Notes: generated by a model from the sequence alone, not told the origin. Shown: positions 8,808 to 17,508, counted from the first letter of the stretch. The stretch is DNA of 41,633 bases from Anaerolineae bacterium (GCA_020433785.1 JAGRCC010000232.1:1-41633); one strand, 5' to 3'. Program-made: numbers and translations.

Positions 8808-9059
8808 ATGACCAAACAGCGGACAGAACCAACTTTGGACCAACCAGGCTGGTATCGAATTAGCATTCATGGGTATCTGGACATGAGTTGGTCCGAATAT
8901 CTGGGTGGTTTAGAGATTCGCCGCGCATCGACTCCTTCGAACCCCACCGTCACCATCCTGACCGGCTACCTGCTCGATCAAGCGGCTCTATTCGGCGTTC
9001 TCAATAGTTTGTATGGCCTGGGGTTGCCTCTGCTGTCGGTTGAGAGGTTAGCGAGGTAA
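8808..9059 (+). CDS. Conserved 83-aa protein coupled to histidine kinase
   Basis: A small soluble protein with a compact alpha/beta look: WYRISIHGYLD, WSEYLGGLEI, then TILTGYLLDQAALFGVL and GLPLLSVERL. I recall similar small proteins beside signalling genes in Chloroflexota, with no assigned function. The ATG is preceded by AAAGG. Its TAA stop overlaps the kinase ATG (TAATG), which is strong evidence of translational coupling. It may be an accessory or sensing partner of the kinase, but this rests only on position. Confidence 0.8.
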   Translation: MTKQRTEPTLDQPGWYRISIHGYLDMSWSEYLGGLEIRRASTPSNPTVTILTGYLLDQAALFGVLNSLYGLGLPLLSVERLAR

Positions 9060-10684
9060 TGACTCCGGACCAAATCTTTGACATCATCCTAACCGAATTG
9101 CAGCAGGTGGTGCCTTTTGATGGGGCCTCGGTGTTGATGGTGCACAACCGGCGATTGGTATTAGTGGGAGGCGCCGGTTGGTCCAATCCGGCCTCGTTGA
9201 TTGGCCTGAGTGTTGACCTGGCCCGGCACGAAACCTACCGGACCTTCCTCAAGCGGGCTGCGCCGGTGATCGTGGCGGATGTTCGGGAGCGCCCTCAAGT
9301 ACAGTTTGAGCCCCTATCGGTTTTGGGACAGCGGGCCTGGTTGGGGGTGCCGGTTAAGCTACAGGGTCAGGTCATTGGCTGGTTGGGGCTGGCCAAGCGG
9401 GAGCCGGGTTACTTTACCGCCGACCATGTCCGTCAGGTTCAACCTTTTCTGGCTCAATTAGCGATTGCCGTAGAGTCAGGCCGCCATTATCGAATTGAGC
9501 ACGAGCGACGGGTTGAAGCGGAGCAGCGGCGTCAGATTGCCGAAAGCCTGGGTGGTATACTGGCCGTTTTGAACTCAAACAAGAACCTGGATGATATTCT
9601 GAGCTTCATTACGGCTCGAACCAATCAACTTTTGGGGACAGACGCCAACGCTATTTATCATCAAGAGGAGCATAACGGACCATTTGTCCTGGTGGCCGCT
9701 CAGGGTTACCAGGCTAATGGTATGTCTGAGCAGAAACTGCGGCTGGTCCAAGACATGTTGGCGAACACGGTCGGCAGCCATCAGCCGGTGACAATCAACA
9801 ATATGGCCGAGCGGGGTCTGGCGAGCGTTCGCTATCAGGCGCTGTTGGCGGTGCCCCTGTTGATTAAGGGCGAGGTTTATGGCGGGATTATCCTGTTCTA
9901 TCGCCATCCCCGCCTTTTTTCGCGGGAAGAGATCGAACTGGCCATGGTTTTCAGCGACCAGGTGGCGCTAGCCATTGAAAATAGCCGGCTGCGGCTTGAG
10001 GTGAAGCAGGCCGCGGTCATAGCCGAGCGCAACCGGCTAGCCCAAGATCTGCACGACGCTGTCTCACAAACCCTTTTTTCCGTCAGTGCCATCGCCGAGG
10101 CGCTGCCCCGGGTTTGGGCCCGTCACCCGGAAGCGGGCGAAGAGGGCTTAAAACAGCTTCACCTGTTGAGCCGTACCGCTCTGGCCGAGATGCGGACGCT
10201 GCTGCTGGAACTGCGACCCACGACCTTAGCCGAGACCCGCCTGGCCGAGTTGTTGCGACAGTTGGGCGACGGGATGGCCGGTCGCATCCAGGCCCCGGTC
10301 GGTTTGAACGTGACCGGAGAGCGGGCCTTACCGCTGGAAGTAAAAGTGGTTCTGTATCGGATTGCTCAAGAAGCCCTGAACAATATTGCCAAACACGCCC
10401 ATGCCGACCAAGTTACCGTTAATCTGGCCTACCAGCCGGATCAGGTGATGCTGCAAATCAGCGATAACGGCTGTGGGTTTAATCCCAACGCGACTCTGCC
10501 ACATCAGTTGGGTGTCAATATTATGGCCGAACGGGCGACTGGTGTTGGGGCTAGTTTTAGGGTGGACAGCCGGCCAGGCCAGGGTACTTGCGTGACCGCG
10601 ATCTGGCCGGATCCGTCACGGAATCCGGCCGAAGTTACGGTTAGCCAAGACCAAGAGCTCTATTTCGCCAAAGCTGATCGCTGA
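9059..10684 (+). CDS. GAF-GAF sensor histidine kinase (NarX/DegS/LiaS class)
   Basis: 541 aa, with no membrane segment, so probably cytoplasmic. Two GAF-like domains (about residues 10-150 and 165-310) precede a HisKA_3 dimerisation region. Its motif ERNRLAQDLHDAVSQ places the phosphorylated histidine at 332. The HATPase_c domain (about 430-520) has EALNNIAKHA (N box), ISDNGCGF (G1) and a later G-rich LGVNIMAERA segment. It should phosphorylate the NarL-type regulator encoded 136 bases downstream. The ligand of the GAF domains cannot be inferred. Confidence 0.95.
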   Translation: MTPDQIFDIILTELQQVVPFDGASVLMVHNRRLVLVGGAGWSNPASLIGLSVDLARHETYRTFLKRAAPVIVADVRERPQVQFEPLSVLGQRAWLGVPVKLQGQVIGWLGLAKREPGYFTADHVRQVQPFLAQLAIAVESGRHYRIEHERRVEAEQRRQIAESLGGILAVLNSNKNLDDILSFITARTNQLLGTDANAIYHQEEHNGPFVLVAAQGYQANGMSEQKLRLVQDMLANTVGSHQPVTINNMAERGLASVRYQALLAVPLLIKGEVYGGIILFYRHPRLFSREEIELAMVFSDQVALAIENSRLRLEVKQAAVIAERNRLAQDLHDAVSQTLFSVSAIAEALPRVWARHPEAGEEGLKQLHLLSRTALAEMRTLLLELRPTTLAETRLAELLRQLGDGMAGRIQAPVGLNVTGERALPLEVKVVLYRIAQEALNNIAKHAHADQVTVNLAYQPDQVMLQISDNGCGFNPNATLPHQLGVNIMAERATGVGASFRVDSRPGQGTCVTAIWPDPSRNPAEVTVSQDQELYFAKADR

Positions 10685-10714
10685 TGCCGCAATTTTAATT
10701 GGGCCTAAGATGGG

Positions 10715-10794
10715 TCCGGTTTCAAATATTTGATTAAAAATAGTTCAATGGACAGCCTAGATCGGTGGCAGCGCCACCGATCTAGGAAACCGGA
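10715..10794. promoter_or_regulatory. Nested inverted repeat between kinase and response-regulator genes
   Basis: A perfect 14-bp stem (10756-10769 with 10773-10786, loop AGC) begins CCTAGATCGG. It is embedded in an outer 9-bp pair, TCCGGTTTC at 10715-10723 with GAAACCGGA at 10786-10794. No T-run follows, so it is not a standard intrinsic terminator. It could be an mRNA processing or attenuation hairpin tuning regulator level relative to kinase, an operator, or a repeat element. Confidence 0.55.
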
Positions 10795-10820
10795 TCGATC
10801 TATTTGTAAGGAGAGGAACG

Positions 10821-11540
10821 ATGCCAAGCCAAAAACCAATTCGTGTGATGACGGTCGATGATCATCAGATTTTGCAGATGGGCATCAAATTTTTGCTGTT
10901 AGCCTTTGATGATATCGAACTAGTGGCTGAAGCCTTCAACGGCGGAGAAGCGCTGCGACGATGTGCGGAGGCGCAGCCGGATGTCATTCTGATGGATGTG
11001 ATGATGCCGGAGATGGATGGTCTGGCCACCACCCGGGCGCTTCGGGAGCTGTATCCTCACATTCAGGTGGTGATCCTGACCAGCTTCCAGGGGAAGGAGT
11101 TGGTGCAGCAAGCGACCCAGGCCGGAGCTATCGGCTATCTGCTTAAGGGCGCGCCCATCGATGAGATTGCCGGAGCCATCCGAACGGCGGCGGCAGGGCG
11201 GCCCGCCCTTTGTTCGGAAGCAGCGCAGGCTTTGATTCAGGCCGCTAACAGTCCCGTCGGTCCCGCTTTGGGCGAAGATTTGACCGAGCGACAGCAAGAG
11301 GTATTGGCCTTGATGGTTGAAGGGATGAGCAACAATGACATTGCCAAACGGCTAATTCTCAGCCCCTCGACCATCCGCCATCACGTCAGCGAGGTACTGT
11401 CTAAGCTGCACGCGGCCAATCGAGCCGAGGCAGCGGCTCTGGCTGTGCGCCACAACTTGGTCCATTCCCCGCTCGCTGAAGAAATCGAGCGTAATTCTGC
11501 CTCCTTGCAAGCGTCCTATTTCATCCCGGCCTACCCTTAA
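10821..11540 (+). CDS. NarL/FixJ-type response regulator with LuxR HTH
   Basis: 239 aa. The receiver domain (about 7-120) has the acidic pocket VDDH near the start, the phosphoacceptor Asp59 in LMDVMMPEMDG, TS near position 93 and the conserved Lys in LLKGAP. The DNA-binding domain (about 165-230) has LTERQQEVLALMVEGMSNNDIA and a recognition helix SPSTIRHHVSEV. The start follows AAGGAGAGGAACG. It is the cognate partner of the upstream kinase by position and class. Its TAA overlaps the converging solute-binding gene's stop in the shared TTAA at 11537-11540. Confidence 0.96.
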   Translation: MPSQKPIRVMTVDDHQILQMGIKFLLLAFDDIELVAEAFNGGEALRRCAEAQPDVILMDVMMPEMDGLATTRALRELYPHIQVVILTSFQGKELVQQATQAGAIGYLLKGAPIDEIAGAIRTAAAGRPALCSEAAQALIQAANSPVGPALGEDLTERQQEVLALMVEGMSNNDIAKRLILSPSTIRHHVSEVLSKLHAANRAEAAALAVRHNLVHSPLAEEIERNSASLQASYFIPAYP

Positions 11541-13222
11541 CGTTCCTGGAATATCTCGTAAGTTAACTCGTAATTACTCGGATGGGCTTGGATGTTTTTA
11601 AATGTAGAGCGAACAATTTTCGGGCTAGCCGCCCAGTAGCTGTTGGCGATAGTGCCACGCTCTTGCACGATGTCCTGGATGCGCCCTATAATCTGGCGGC
11701 GCGCCGGAATATCGAGTGTCATTTCAGCCTGAGCCAGCAGTTGGTTAAATTCAGCATCAACCCAGTGGGTTTCATTCCAGGGGGTGGGGTTGCCCTCGGC
11801 ATCAACGCTGTAGGCCAGCCGCAAGACGGTAGTTTCCAGCGGGCGATGGGCCCAGGGGGTGATGCCCAGGTCGACCGTTGTCCACATATCCCAATATTTG
11901 CCGGTTGGTACCAGTTCCAGGTTGATGTCAAACCCACCGGGGGCGGCCAGTTCCTTCAAAGCCTGGGCCAGCTTGGGCGCATCCAATTCGTTGGGGCCGG
12001 TCAGCGTTACCTGTAGCCCATCGGGATAGCCCGCATCGGCCAAAAGGGCTTTGGCTTGTTCTGGATCATAGGCCGGAATGGGCCTTTCGGCATATGCCGG
12101 GTGAATCGGGGCAACATGAGCATCCATCGCTAGCTCACCTGTGCCAAAGCGGACCAGTTGTAAAATTTTGGCGCGATCCTGACACATCTTGAGAGCATTC
12201 CGCACGCGCACATCGTTCCAGGGTTCCACATCACTCCGCATCCGCACAATGTAGGCCCCGGAAGAACGAATCGGATAAACAGTAAAGTCAGGATTGCCTT
12301 GCAAGGCCGACCAGTCCTCGCTGCCGCCGGAGTTAATTGTATCTACCTGGTCGGTTAGCATGGCATTTATGCCGGCGGTCGAACGCTCCAGCGACAAGAA
12401 ATGCAGTTCATCAAGATAGGGCAGCGGCTGGCCATCGTCACCCAGCCGCCAATAATCCGGACGCCGTTTGAAGATAGCCTGTTCACCGTCGATATAGTCG
12501 GATAGGGTGAAGGCCCCCGTTCCCAGCGGCTGCCTTAGAAAGTTACCTTCAAAGTGGCGCGGCAAGATGACGGCCTGATAATGAAATAAATCCTCCGGGA
12601 CACTGATGCTGGGCGTTTGTAAGTGAAGGGTGAGGGTGTAATCATCGACTCGCTCTACGTTATCGACGCCATTTAAGTAGACCAGAAGGTTGGCCATGGT
12701 GGAGCCGACGTCAGGATCAAACCATTGGCCGATGGAAAAGAGAACCTCGTCGGCTGTGAGCGGTGTGCCATCATTGAAGGTGATGTCCTGGCGCAGATGA
12801 AGCGTCCAGGTTTTGAGGTCGTCACTGGCCTCCCACTGTTTTAGAAGATAAGGGCGAGTGATATTGTCCGACCCGGTTTCGGTTAGATATTCGCCCACCT
12901 GCCGGACGATGTTGAGTTGGGAATTGGTGGCCATGCGGGCCGGATGGTCGATTGAGTCTTCCAGGGGCATGGCAATTCGGTATGTTCCACCCCGTTGGAT
13001 AGCCGCGGTCTGCTTGCCCGAAGCACTTGTCTGGGCATCGGCCAATGAAGAAACCGGTGGGGCAGCGATATTGCTGCACTGCGCCGCCACCGTCGCCGCT
13101 CCGGCGGAAAGCCCCAGCAGGGTGGCGTATCGCAGAAACTCTCGCCGGGTGAGCCGGCCATGCCGCAGATCTTGGGCTAAATCTGGTATTGCCGGGTGAA
13201 CCTTTCGCTTAAATAATGACAC
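11537..13222 (-). CDS. Tat-exported family-5 extracellular solute-binding protein (oligopeptide/nickel type)
   Basis: 561 aa from GTG 13222, chosen because AGGAG lies seven bases upstream. An upstream ATG at 13399 would add 59 residues that look like translated repeat DNA (HPHPQPLS). Twin arginines at 26-27 (LTRREFLRY) followed by a hydrophobic stretch indicate Tat export. Cys49 in AAQCSN may be a lipid anchor, though Gln at -1 is atypical. The body fits SBP_bac_5: YRIAMPLEDS, TWTLHLRQDITFNDGTPLTADEV, and LGTGAFTL. These proteins feed peptides, nickel or sugars to ABC importers, but no permease or ATPase gene is adjacent, so the ligand is unknown. Confidence 0.9.
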   Translation of the reverse strand: MSLFKRKVHPAIPDLAQDLRHGRLTRREFLRYATLLGLSAGAATVAAQCSNIAAPPVSSLADAQTSASGKQTAAIQRGGTYRIAMPLEDSIDHPARMATNSQLNIVRQVGEYLTETGSDNITRPYLLKQWEASDDLKTWTLHLRQDITFNDGTPLTADEVLFSIGQWFDPDVGSTMANLLVYLNGVDNVERVDDYTLTLHLQTPSISVPEDLFHYQAVILPRHFEGNFLRQPLGTGAFTLSDYIDGEQAIFKRRPDYWRLGDDGQPLPYLDELHFLSLERSTAGINAMLTDQVDTINSGGSEDWSALQGNPDFTVYPIRSSGAYIVRMRSDVEPWNDVRVRNALKMCQDRAKILQLVRFGTGELAMDAHVAPIHPAYAERPIPAYDPEQAKALLADAGYPDGLQVTLTGPNELDAPKLAQALKELAAPGGFDINLELVPTGKYWDMWTTVDLGITPWAHRPLETTVLRLAYSVDAEGNPTPWNETHWVDAEFNQLLAQAEMTLDIPARRQIIGRIQDIVQERGTIANSYWAASPKIVRSTFKNIQAHPSNYELTYEIFQER

Positions 13223-13227
13223 AGAAT

Positions 13228-13310
13228 TCTCTCCTCTAAGAGTGTCTCTCGTTCCCAATCCCACAAATTGTGAGAGGGGCTGGGGATGAGGGTGAAGACG
13301 ATTGTTATTG
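13228..13310 (-). repeat. Dispersed repeat abutting the solute-binding gene's binding site
   Basis: Read on the minus strand, this stretch begins with a CATCCCCAGCCCCTCTC-type sequence and contains CTCTC...GAGAG hairpin arms. In the extended frame it translates to HPHPQPLS..., a phrase I recognise as a recurrent mis-annotation of dispersed intergenic repeats. It ends right at the AGGAG binding site of the gene starting at 13222, so it probably forms the 5' leader. Confidence 0.4.
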
Positions 13311-13421
13311 TCGGTGTCGACCCGGTTGAGACGGTCAGCCAGGCTTTCTGTCTCTAACTCTATTTTTTTTATGTTGTCCGTCAAATCTGGCTCTGCCATT
13401 CTAACAGTTTCATTTTTCTTT

Positions 13422-13437
13422 CTTGAACTTGTTCAAG
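13422..13437. promoter_or_regulatory. Perfect palindrome CTTGAAC-TT-GTTCAAG, operator candidate
   Basis: Two 7-base arms separated by TT lie between divergent genes, a usual place for a dimeric regulator's operator. The GAAC/GTTC arms recall LexA boxes, but the two-base spacing is wrong for the Gram-positive four-base spacer. The regulator is unknown. Confidence 0.35.
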
Positions 13438-13696
13438 CGGTTTTGGTCCATTATTGCGTCAACGGCGAGGTGTGATATACTGGGGAACTACCCTTTCCAC
13501 GTTCATCGTTCAGTTTTAAATTTTTCATCAATCTGACCTTTTTCTACGCCACTGCCACCTTTTAGACCTTGTTTCCCAACGGTTTTAACCACATCGTTTA
13601 GTATCAGTTACGGACTGGGCCGCGTGTTTCCTTACATTACGGAAGCCAATGCGTTTGTAAACAAAACCTATCAATCTAAAGGAGAGCATTTACGGA

Positions 13697-16090
13697 GTGA
13701 GTCAAAATATAAGATCAATGAATTGGAAACAGTTGACGAAGCGCCGAGTCTTGGGCTTGGTCGTTATGGCCTTGGGGGTTATGGTTCTGTTTTTGCCTAT
13801 TTTTGTGGGCGAATGGGTTATCTCGCTGTTGGGGATATTAATGATGGTCGCGGGTTTGTTTCAGTTTATTGAAACGCTGCGCTCCACCGATGAAACCACG
13901 TCGTATCTCTCATATTCGGCGGGCATTGTCACAGTGCTGCTGGGTCTGCTGTTGTTTATGAGTCCGAATCTGGTGTTATCAGGGCTGCTGGTAGCCTTGA
14001 CGCTTTTTTTTCTGGTTGACGGCGGTATCAAGATTTATGGCGCATACAAACAGACGGGGGCCGAGCGCTGGTGGGATCTGTTTAACGGCCTGTTTGCTAT
14101 TGCCCTCGGCTTGCTGCTATGGTTCCTTGTTAGCGCCAACCTCGGTCTGGCCGCCATCGGCATCATCCTCGGGTTACGGCTTATAGCGCAAGGTTGGACC
14201 ATGTTTTTCGTGCCCGAAAAAGCGGGGGAGGCTGAACTTGTCGAACCTGATCCCCGCCAGCATCCCGATGCCCACCTTGGCCTTGACCCCTCTGACACCA
14301 TCAAGGTCATGCAAGAACCGATTTTGCAAAAAGAGTCGATTGTAACCGGTCAGAACATTTTCTGGGGGTTGACGCTGCTGGCCATATTGTTCGCCATTCA
14401 TCTCTTCCGCGTCGATGCGGAGCGGTCTTTACTCGGCTTAATCACCCCGTTTTCGGCCACTGTCGGCGATGCCGCCCTGGCTTTGCTGATAGCCGTGGTG
14501 TTGTTACTGCCGATACGGTTGTTATGGCGGGCCGCCTCGCGCCCGATTGAACGCGCCGCGTGGAACCGCTTTGATCACTTAAACCAAAACAACCTTGAGC
14601 CGACCCTGGCCGAAAGGGCTTTGAAATTTTGGCTGGAACGCCGGCTGACGTTTGCCATCGAAATCAACACCATTCGATCTTCGCTCGGCTATGCCTTTTG
14701 GCGTATTTTACGCATCGGTCTGCCGCTAACGGCGATCATCGTGGCTATCAATTCAATTTGGGGCTTCAGTTGGTATTTTAATTCGGAAAACTGGGCCTCG
14801 GCGGTGTGGCAGGCCATCACCCAAGAGCGGGTGGACGTCTGGCGAGAAGCCATGGCGGAGGATGTTGAGCAAAATGCGTTAGCCAAGGGCATTGCCCCTG
14901 ACAAGGTTTTTGCCATTGAGCCGGAAGGTGTGAGCGATACGGGCGATTTCAGCTTTGTCGTCATCGGCGATACGGGCGAAGGTGATGCATCGCAGTTTTC
15001 CTTGCACGATCAAATTATCGCCGCCGGTAAGCGCGAGGCGGTCAAGTTTCTCATTCTTTCGTCCGATGTGATTTATCCCGACGGCAAAATGAAGGACTAC
15101 GAAAAGAATTTTTATTTACCGTTTAAAGGCTTTGAAAAACCGTTTTACGCCATTCCGGGCAATCATGATTGGTTTGACGCCGACCAAGGCTTCAATGCCA
15201 ACTTTCTGGAACCCGAAGCGGCCATTCTTTCGCTGCGGGCGCGACTGGCCGCAGATTTAGGAACCGAGGCGATTACGACCGACCAGCGTTTCGCTGAAAT
15301 GACCGCCGAGGCCCAGCGCTTGCGCGACTATTACGGCATCAAAAACGGCCGGCAGCGCGCCCCGTTTTTCGAGATGCACACTGCGGATTTCTCTCTTATT
15401 ACCGTTGATACCGGCATTTTGCGTCGTTTGGATGAGAAGGAAATGGCTTGGTTTGAAGCCGCGCTTGAACGCGCCGGAGACAACTTTAAGATGGTGGTCA
15501 TCGGCCATCCGCTTTACGCGGCAGGGATAAATCAAAGTGAAACTGACCCTGACTTTAACGCCATTCACGACATCATGCGCCGTTACAAAGTGGACATATC
15601 CATGGGCGGCGACACCCATGATTTTGAATTTTACCGGGAAAATTATGTGGCGGACGGCAACGAAACCCAGATGCTTCATTTTGTCAACGGCGGCGGCGGG
15701 GCGTACTTGAGCATCGGCACCGCTCTGGCTTTCCCCTCACCACCGGCGACTGAAGATTACGCCTTCTACCCGCGCACCGACGAACTCAACCTCAAGATCA
15801 CCAGCGAAGCACCGTGGTGGAAGAAACCCGTGATATTTTGGCTGAACTGGTTTAACGGTTATCCGGTTACCCCTGAAACCTTATCGGGGGTGTTTGATTT
15901 CAATGGGGCGCCCTTCTTCCAGAGTTTCATGGAAATCAAGGTCGAACGCTCGCAAAATCAGGTCCGGCTTTTGCTGTATGGGGTAAACGGTCAACTACGC
16001 TGGCGCGATCTGCAAATTGGCGGCCAGGTCAAACCGGCCGATAAAAGCGACGACGATTTCGTTGAATTTATCGTGCCGCTGCACGAATAA
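13697..16090 (+). CDS. HdeD-like (DUF308) membrane domain fused to calcineurin-like metallophosphoesterase
   Basis: 797 aa from a GTG preceded by AAAGGAG 12 bases upstream; an ATG seven codons later is an alternative. The first 165 residues have about six short membrane helices with the HdeD/DUF308 pattern. Further helices lie near 217-235, 255-275 and 330-350. The C-terminal metallophosphoesterase domain (about 415-700) has GDTGEGD with Asp425, SSDVIYP with Asp457, GNHDW with His490, GHPLY with His604 and GGDTHDFE with His641. These are the usual five metal-site blocks, except that the second has SSD where GD is normal. The combination suggests a membrane-bound phosphoesterase; substrate unknown. 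Confidence 0.88.
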   Translation: MSQNIRSMNWKQLTKRRVLGLVVMALGVMVLFLPIFVGEWVISLLGILMMVAGLFQFIETLRSTDETTSYLSYSAGIVTVLLGLLLFMSPNLVLSGLLVALTLFFLVDGGIKIYGAYKQTGAERWWDLFNGLFAIALGLLLWFLVSANLGLAAIGIILGLRLIAQGWTMFFVPEKAGEAELVEPDPRQHPDAHLGLDPSDTIKVMQEPILQKESIVTGQNIFWGLTLLAILFAIHLFRVDAERSLLGLITPFSATVGDAALALLIAVVLLLPIRLLWRAASRPIERAAWNRFDHLNQNNLEPTLAERALKFWLERRLTFAIEINTIRSSLGYAFWRILRIGLPLTAIIVAINSIWGFSWYFNSENWASAVWQAITQERVDVWREAMAEDVEQNALAKGIAPDKVFAIEPEGVSDTGDFSFVVIGDTGEGDASQFSLHDQIIAAGKREAVKFLILSSDVIYPDGKMKDYEKNFYLPFKGFEKPFYAIPGNHDWFDADQGFNANFLEPEAAILSLRARLAADLGTEAITTDQRFAEMTAEAQRLRDYYGIKNGRQRAPFFEMHTADFSLITVDTGILRRLDEKEMAWFEAALERAGDNFKMVVIGHPLYAAGINQSETDPDFNAIHDIMRRYKVDISMGGDTHDFEFYRENYVADGNETQMLHFVNGGGGAYLSIGTALAFPSPPATEDYAFYPRTDELNLKITSEAPWWKKPVIFWLNWFNGYPVTPETLSGVFDFNGAPFFQSFMEIKVERSQNQVRLLLYGVNGQLRWRDLQIGGQVKPADKSDDDFVEFIVPLHE

Positions 16091-16128
16091 AACCCTGTCG
16101 CCGGCTTGCGACCAGACCCGGCAGGGTA

Positions 16129-16171
16129 GGACATGTGACCTACCTTAGAACGGGTCATTCGTCCTATGTCC
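16129..16171 (+). terminator. Imperfect hairpin after the phosphoesterase gene
   Basis: GGACAT at 16129-16134 pairs with ATGTCC at 16166-16171, and TGACC at 16136-16140 pairs with GGTCA at 16153-16157 inside it. The hairpin is 38 bases past the stop codon. It lacks a T-run, so it may be a factor-dependent end, an mRNA-stabilising hairpin or part of a repeat. Confidence 0.3.
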
Positions 16172-16261
16172 AAACTCACCGGTTAGTCGATGTATTCAGC
16201 CCCGTTTCACAGTAAGATCGAGAGACTGGGAGCAAAGAACTTCTGGGAATAGAGGGAGTTT

Positions 16262-17329
16262 ATGAATCATTTCAATCTAACACCGACCCTTCGTGTTATG
16301 ATTATCGCCGCCAGTTTTGTCATCATTGTGGCCGGGGTACAGGCCGCTACCCCGCTGCTGATCCCCTTTTTATTAGCCATGCTTTTTGCGGTCATCTTTT
16401 GGCCGATTTTGGATGGTTTGCAAAAGCGGGGGTTGTCCACGGCGGTGGCCCTGACTCTTGTTATTTTGGGCGTGGTAGTGGTTAGCCTAATTTTTATGGG
16501 CTTGTTGGCGGCCAGCCTGAGCAGCTTTAGCAGCAACCTGCCGGTTTATCAAATGCAACTGACCCAGCAGGTAGAAGCCCTGAGCCAGATGCTGAGCCAG
16601 TTTGGGGTTGAGCGGGGGCAGCTTCGCGCCCTTTTGCAGCGAGAGGATACAAACCCCTTTCGCATCTACCTGTTCATCTTGTCCGGTTTGAGCCAACTGC
16701 TAACTCAGTCTTTTATGATCCTGTTCTACGTCATCTTTATTCTGGTTGAGGTGGCTGTGTTCCAAGACAAACTTCGGGTTGTGCTTAAGGGCAACGACAA
16801 GGCTTATCGTTACGCCGTTCGGGTGTTTAGCAGCCTCAAAGATTTCTTGGTCATCAAAACCTATATCAATGTTATCACCGGCATTGCGGTGGCGGTGCCG
16901 CTGTGGCTGCTGGGCATAGATTTTGCCTTTTTCTGGGGCTTTCTGGCCTTTTTGCTCAACTATGTCCCCTACATCGGCTCGATTATTGCCGGTATCCCCG
17001 CCGTCGTTTTAGCCTTTATTGAGTTTGGCCCGGGGTCCGTTGTGCTGTTGGTCATCGGTATTTTTGTGCTGGTTAATATCATCGTCGGTTATGTGTTGGA
17101 ACCCAAAATGTTGGGCGAGGGGTTGGGCTTATCGGCCCTGGTGGTTTTCATTACGATGGTCTTTTGGGGCTGGGTTTTGGGACCGGTAGGTTTAATTCTA
17201 TCCACCCCGGTAACCGCGGCCATCAAGATTGTGCTGGAGAGTTCAGAAGCGACGCGTTGGGCCGCCGTTATGCTGGGCACCGAGGCAGACGTTAAGTCAA
17301 TGGAAGAGGTCTCTATTCCAGGGACCTGA
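16262..17329 (+). CDS. AI-2E family transporter (PF01594, UPF0118)
   Basis: 355 aa and strongly hydrophobic. It has an N-terminal pair of helices (about 10-48), a helix near 60-85, a soluble section around 90-135, and C-terminal helices from about 140 to 330. The family signature is clear in FLLNYVPYIGSIIAGIPAVVLAF followed by EPKMLGEGLGLSALVVF. Members are predicted secondary exporters; some move sodium or the autoinducer AI-2, but most have no known substrate. The ATG follows AGAGGGAGTTT. It lies between the phosphoesterase and the P-type ATPase genes, with about 170 bases on each side, so co-transcription is uncertain. Confidence 0.93.
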   Translation: MNHFNLTPTLRVMIIAASFVIIVAGVQAATPLLIPFLLAMLFAVIFWPILDGLQKRGLSTAVALTLVILGVVVVSLIFMGLLAASLSSFSSNLPVYQMQLTQQVEALSQMLSQFGVERGQLRALLQREDTNPFRIYLFILSGLSQLLTQSFMILFYVIFILVEVAVFQDKLRVVLKGNDKAYRYAVRVFSSLKDFLVIKTYINVITGIAVAVPLWLLGIDFAFFWGFLAFLLNYVPYIGSIIAGIPAVVLAFIEFGPGSVVLLVIGIFVLVNIIVGYVLEPKMLGEGLGLSALVVFITMVFWGWVLGPVGLILSTPVTAAIKIVLESSEATRWAAVMLGTEADVKSMEEVSIPGT

Positions 17330-17371
17330 CGAATTTGAAGGCGAACCAAACTACGAGTTAGGCAGTTCAAA

Positions 17372-17452
17372 AGGTGACAGTCACTTTTGCCGAAAATGAG
17401 CGCCCGTTTAGCCTAAACAAGTCGATTTATCGCGTTTAAGTGACTGTCACCT
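17372..17452. repeat. 81-bp MITE-like element with perfect 15-bp inverted ends
   Basis: AGGTGACAGTCACTT at 17372-17386 and AAGTGACTGTCACCT at 17438-17452 are exact reverse complements. Each arm is itself near-palindromic around GTGAC. The centre has a further hairpin, GTTTAG-C-CTAAAC at 17406-17418. It contains no frame and no T-run. GTGACWGTCAC arms occur in several families of mobile palindromes. Here it sits between the transporter and ATPase genes, where it could also affect transcript ends. Confidence 0.6.
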
Positions 17453-17508
17453 GGTTCGTTCACCCAACTGCGTAACTTCTACATACATTTCAAAAGAGGT
17501 AAACCGTT

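Larger units (their letters stand above)
13223..13696. other. 474-bp divergent intergenic region
   Basis: The region separates the minus-strand solute-binding gene from the plus-strand phosphoesterase gene and must contain both promoters. It holds the repeat-derived leader (13228-13310) and a perfect palindrome (13422-13437). No convincing -35/-10 pair stands out. A short frame beginning at 13624 is read in another phase over the start of the next gene and is not called. Confidence 0.5.

Noticed and set aside
13422..13437. LexA box
   Set aside because: The GAAC/GTTC arms are spaced by two bases, not four, and no SOS gene adjoins; kept only as an unassigned palindrome.
13624..13872. Short frame overlapping the start of the phosphoesterase gene
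   Set aside because: Out of phase with a well-supported gene and without family resemblance.
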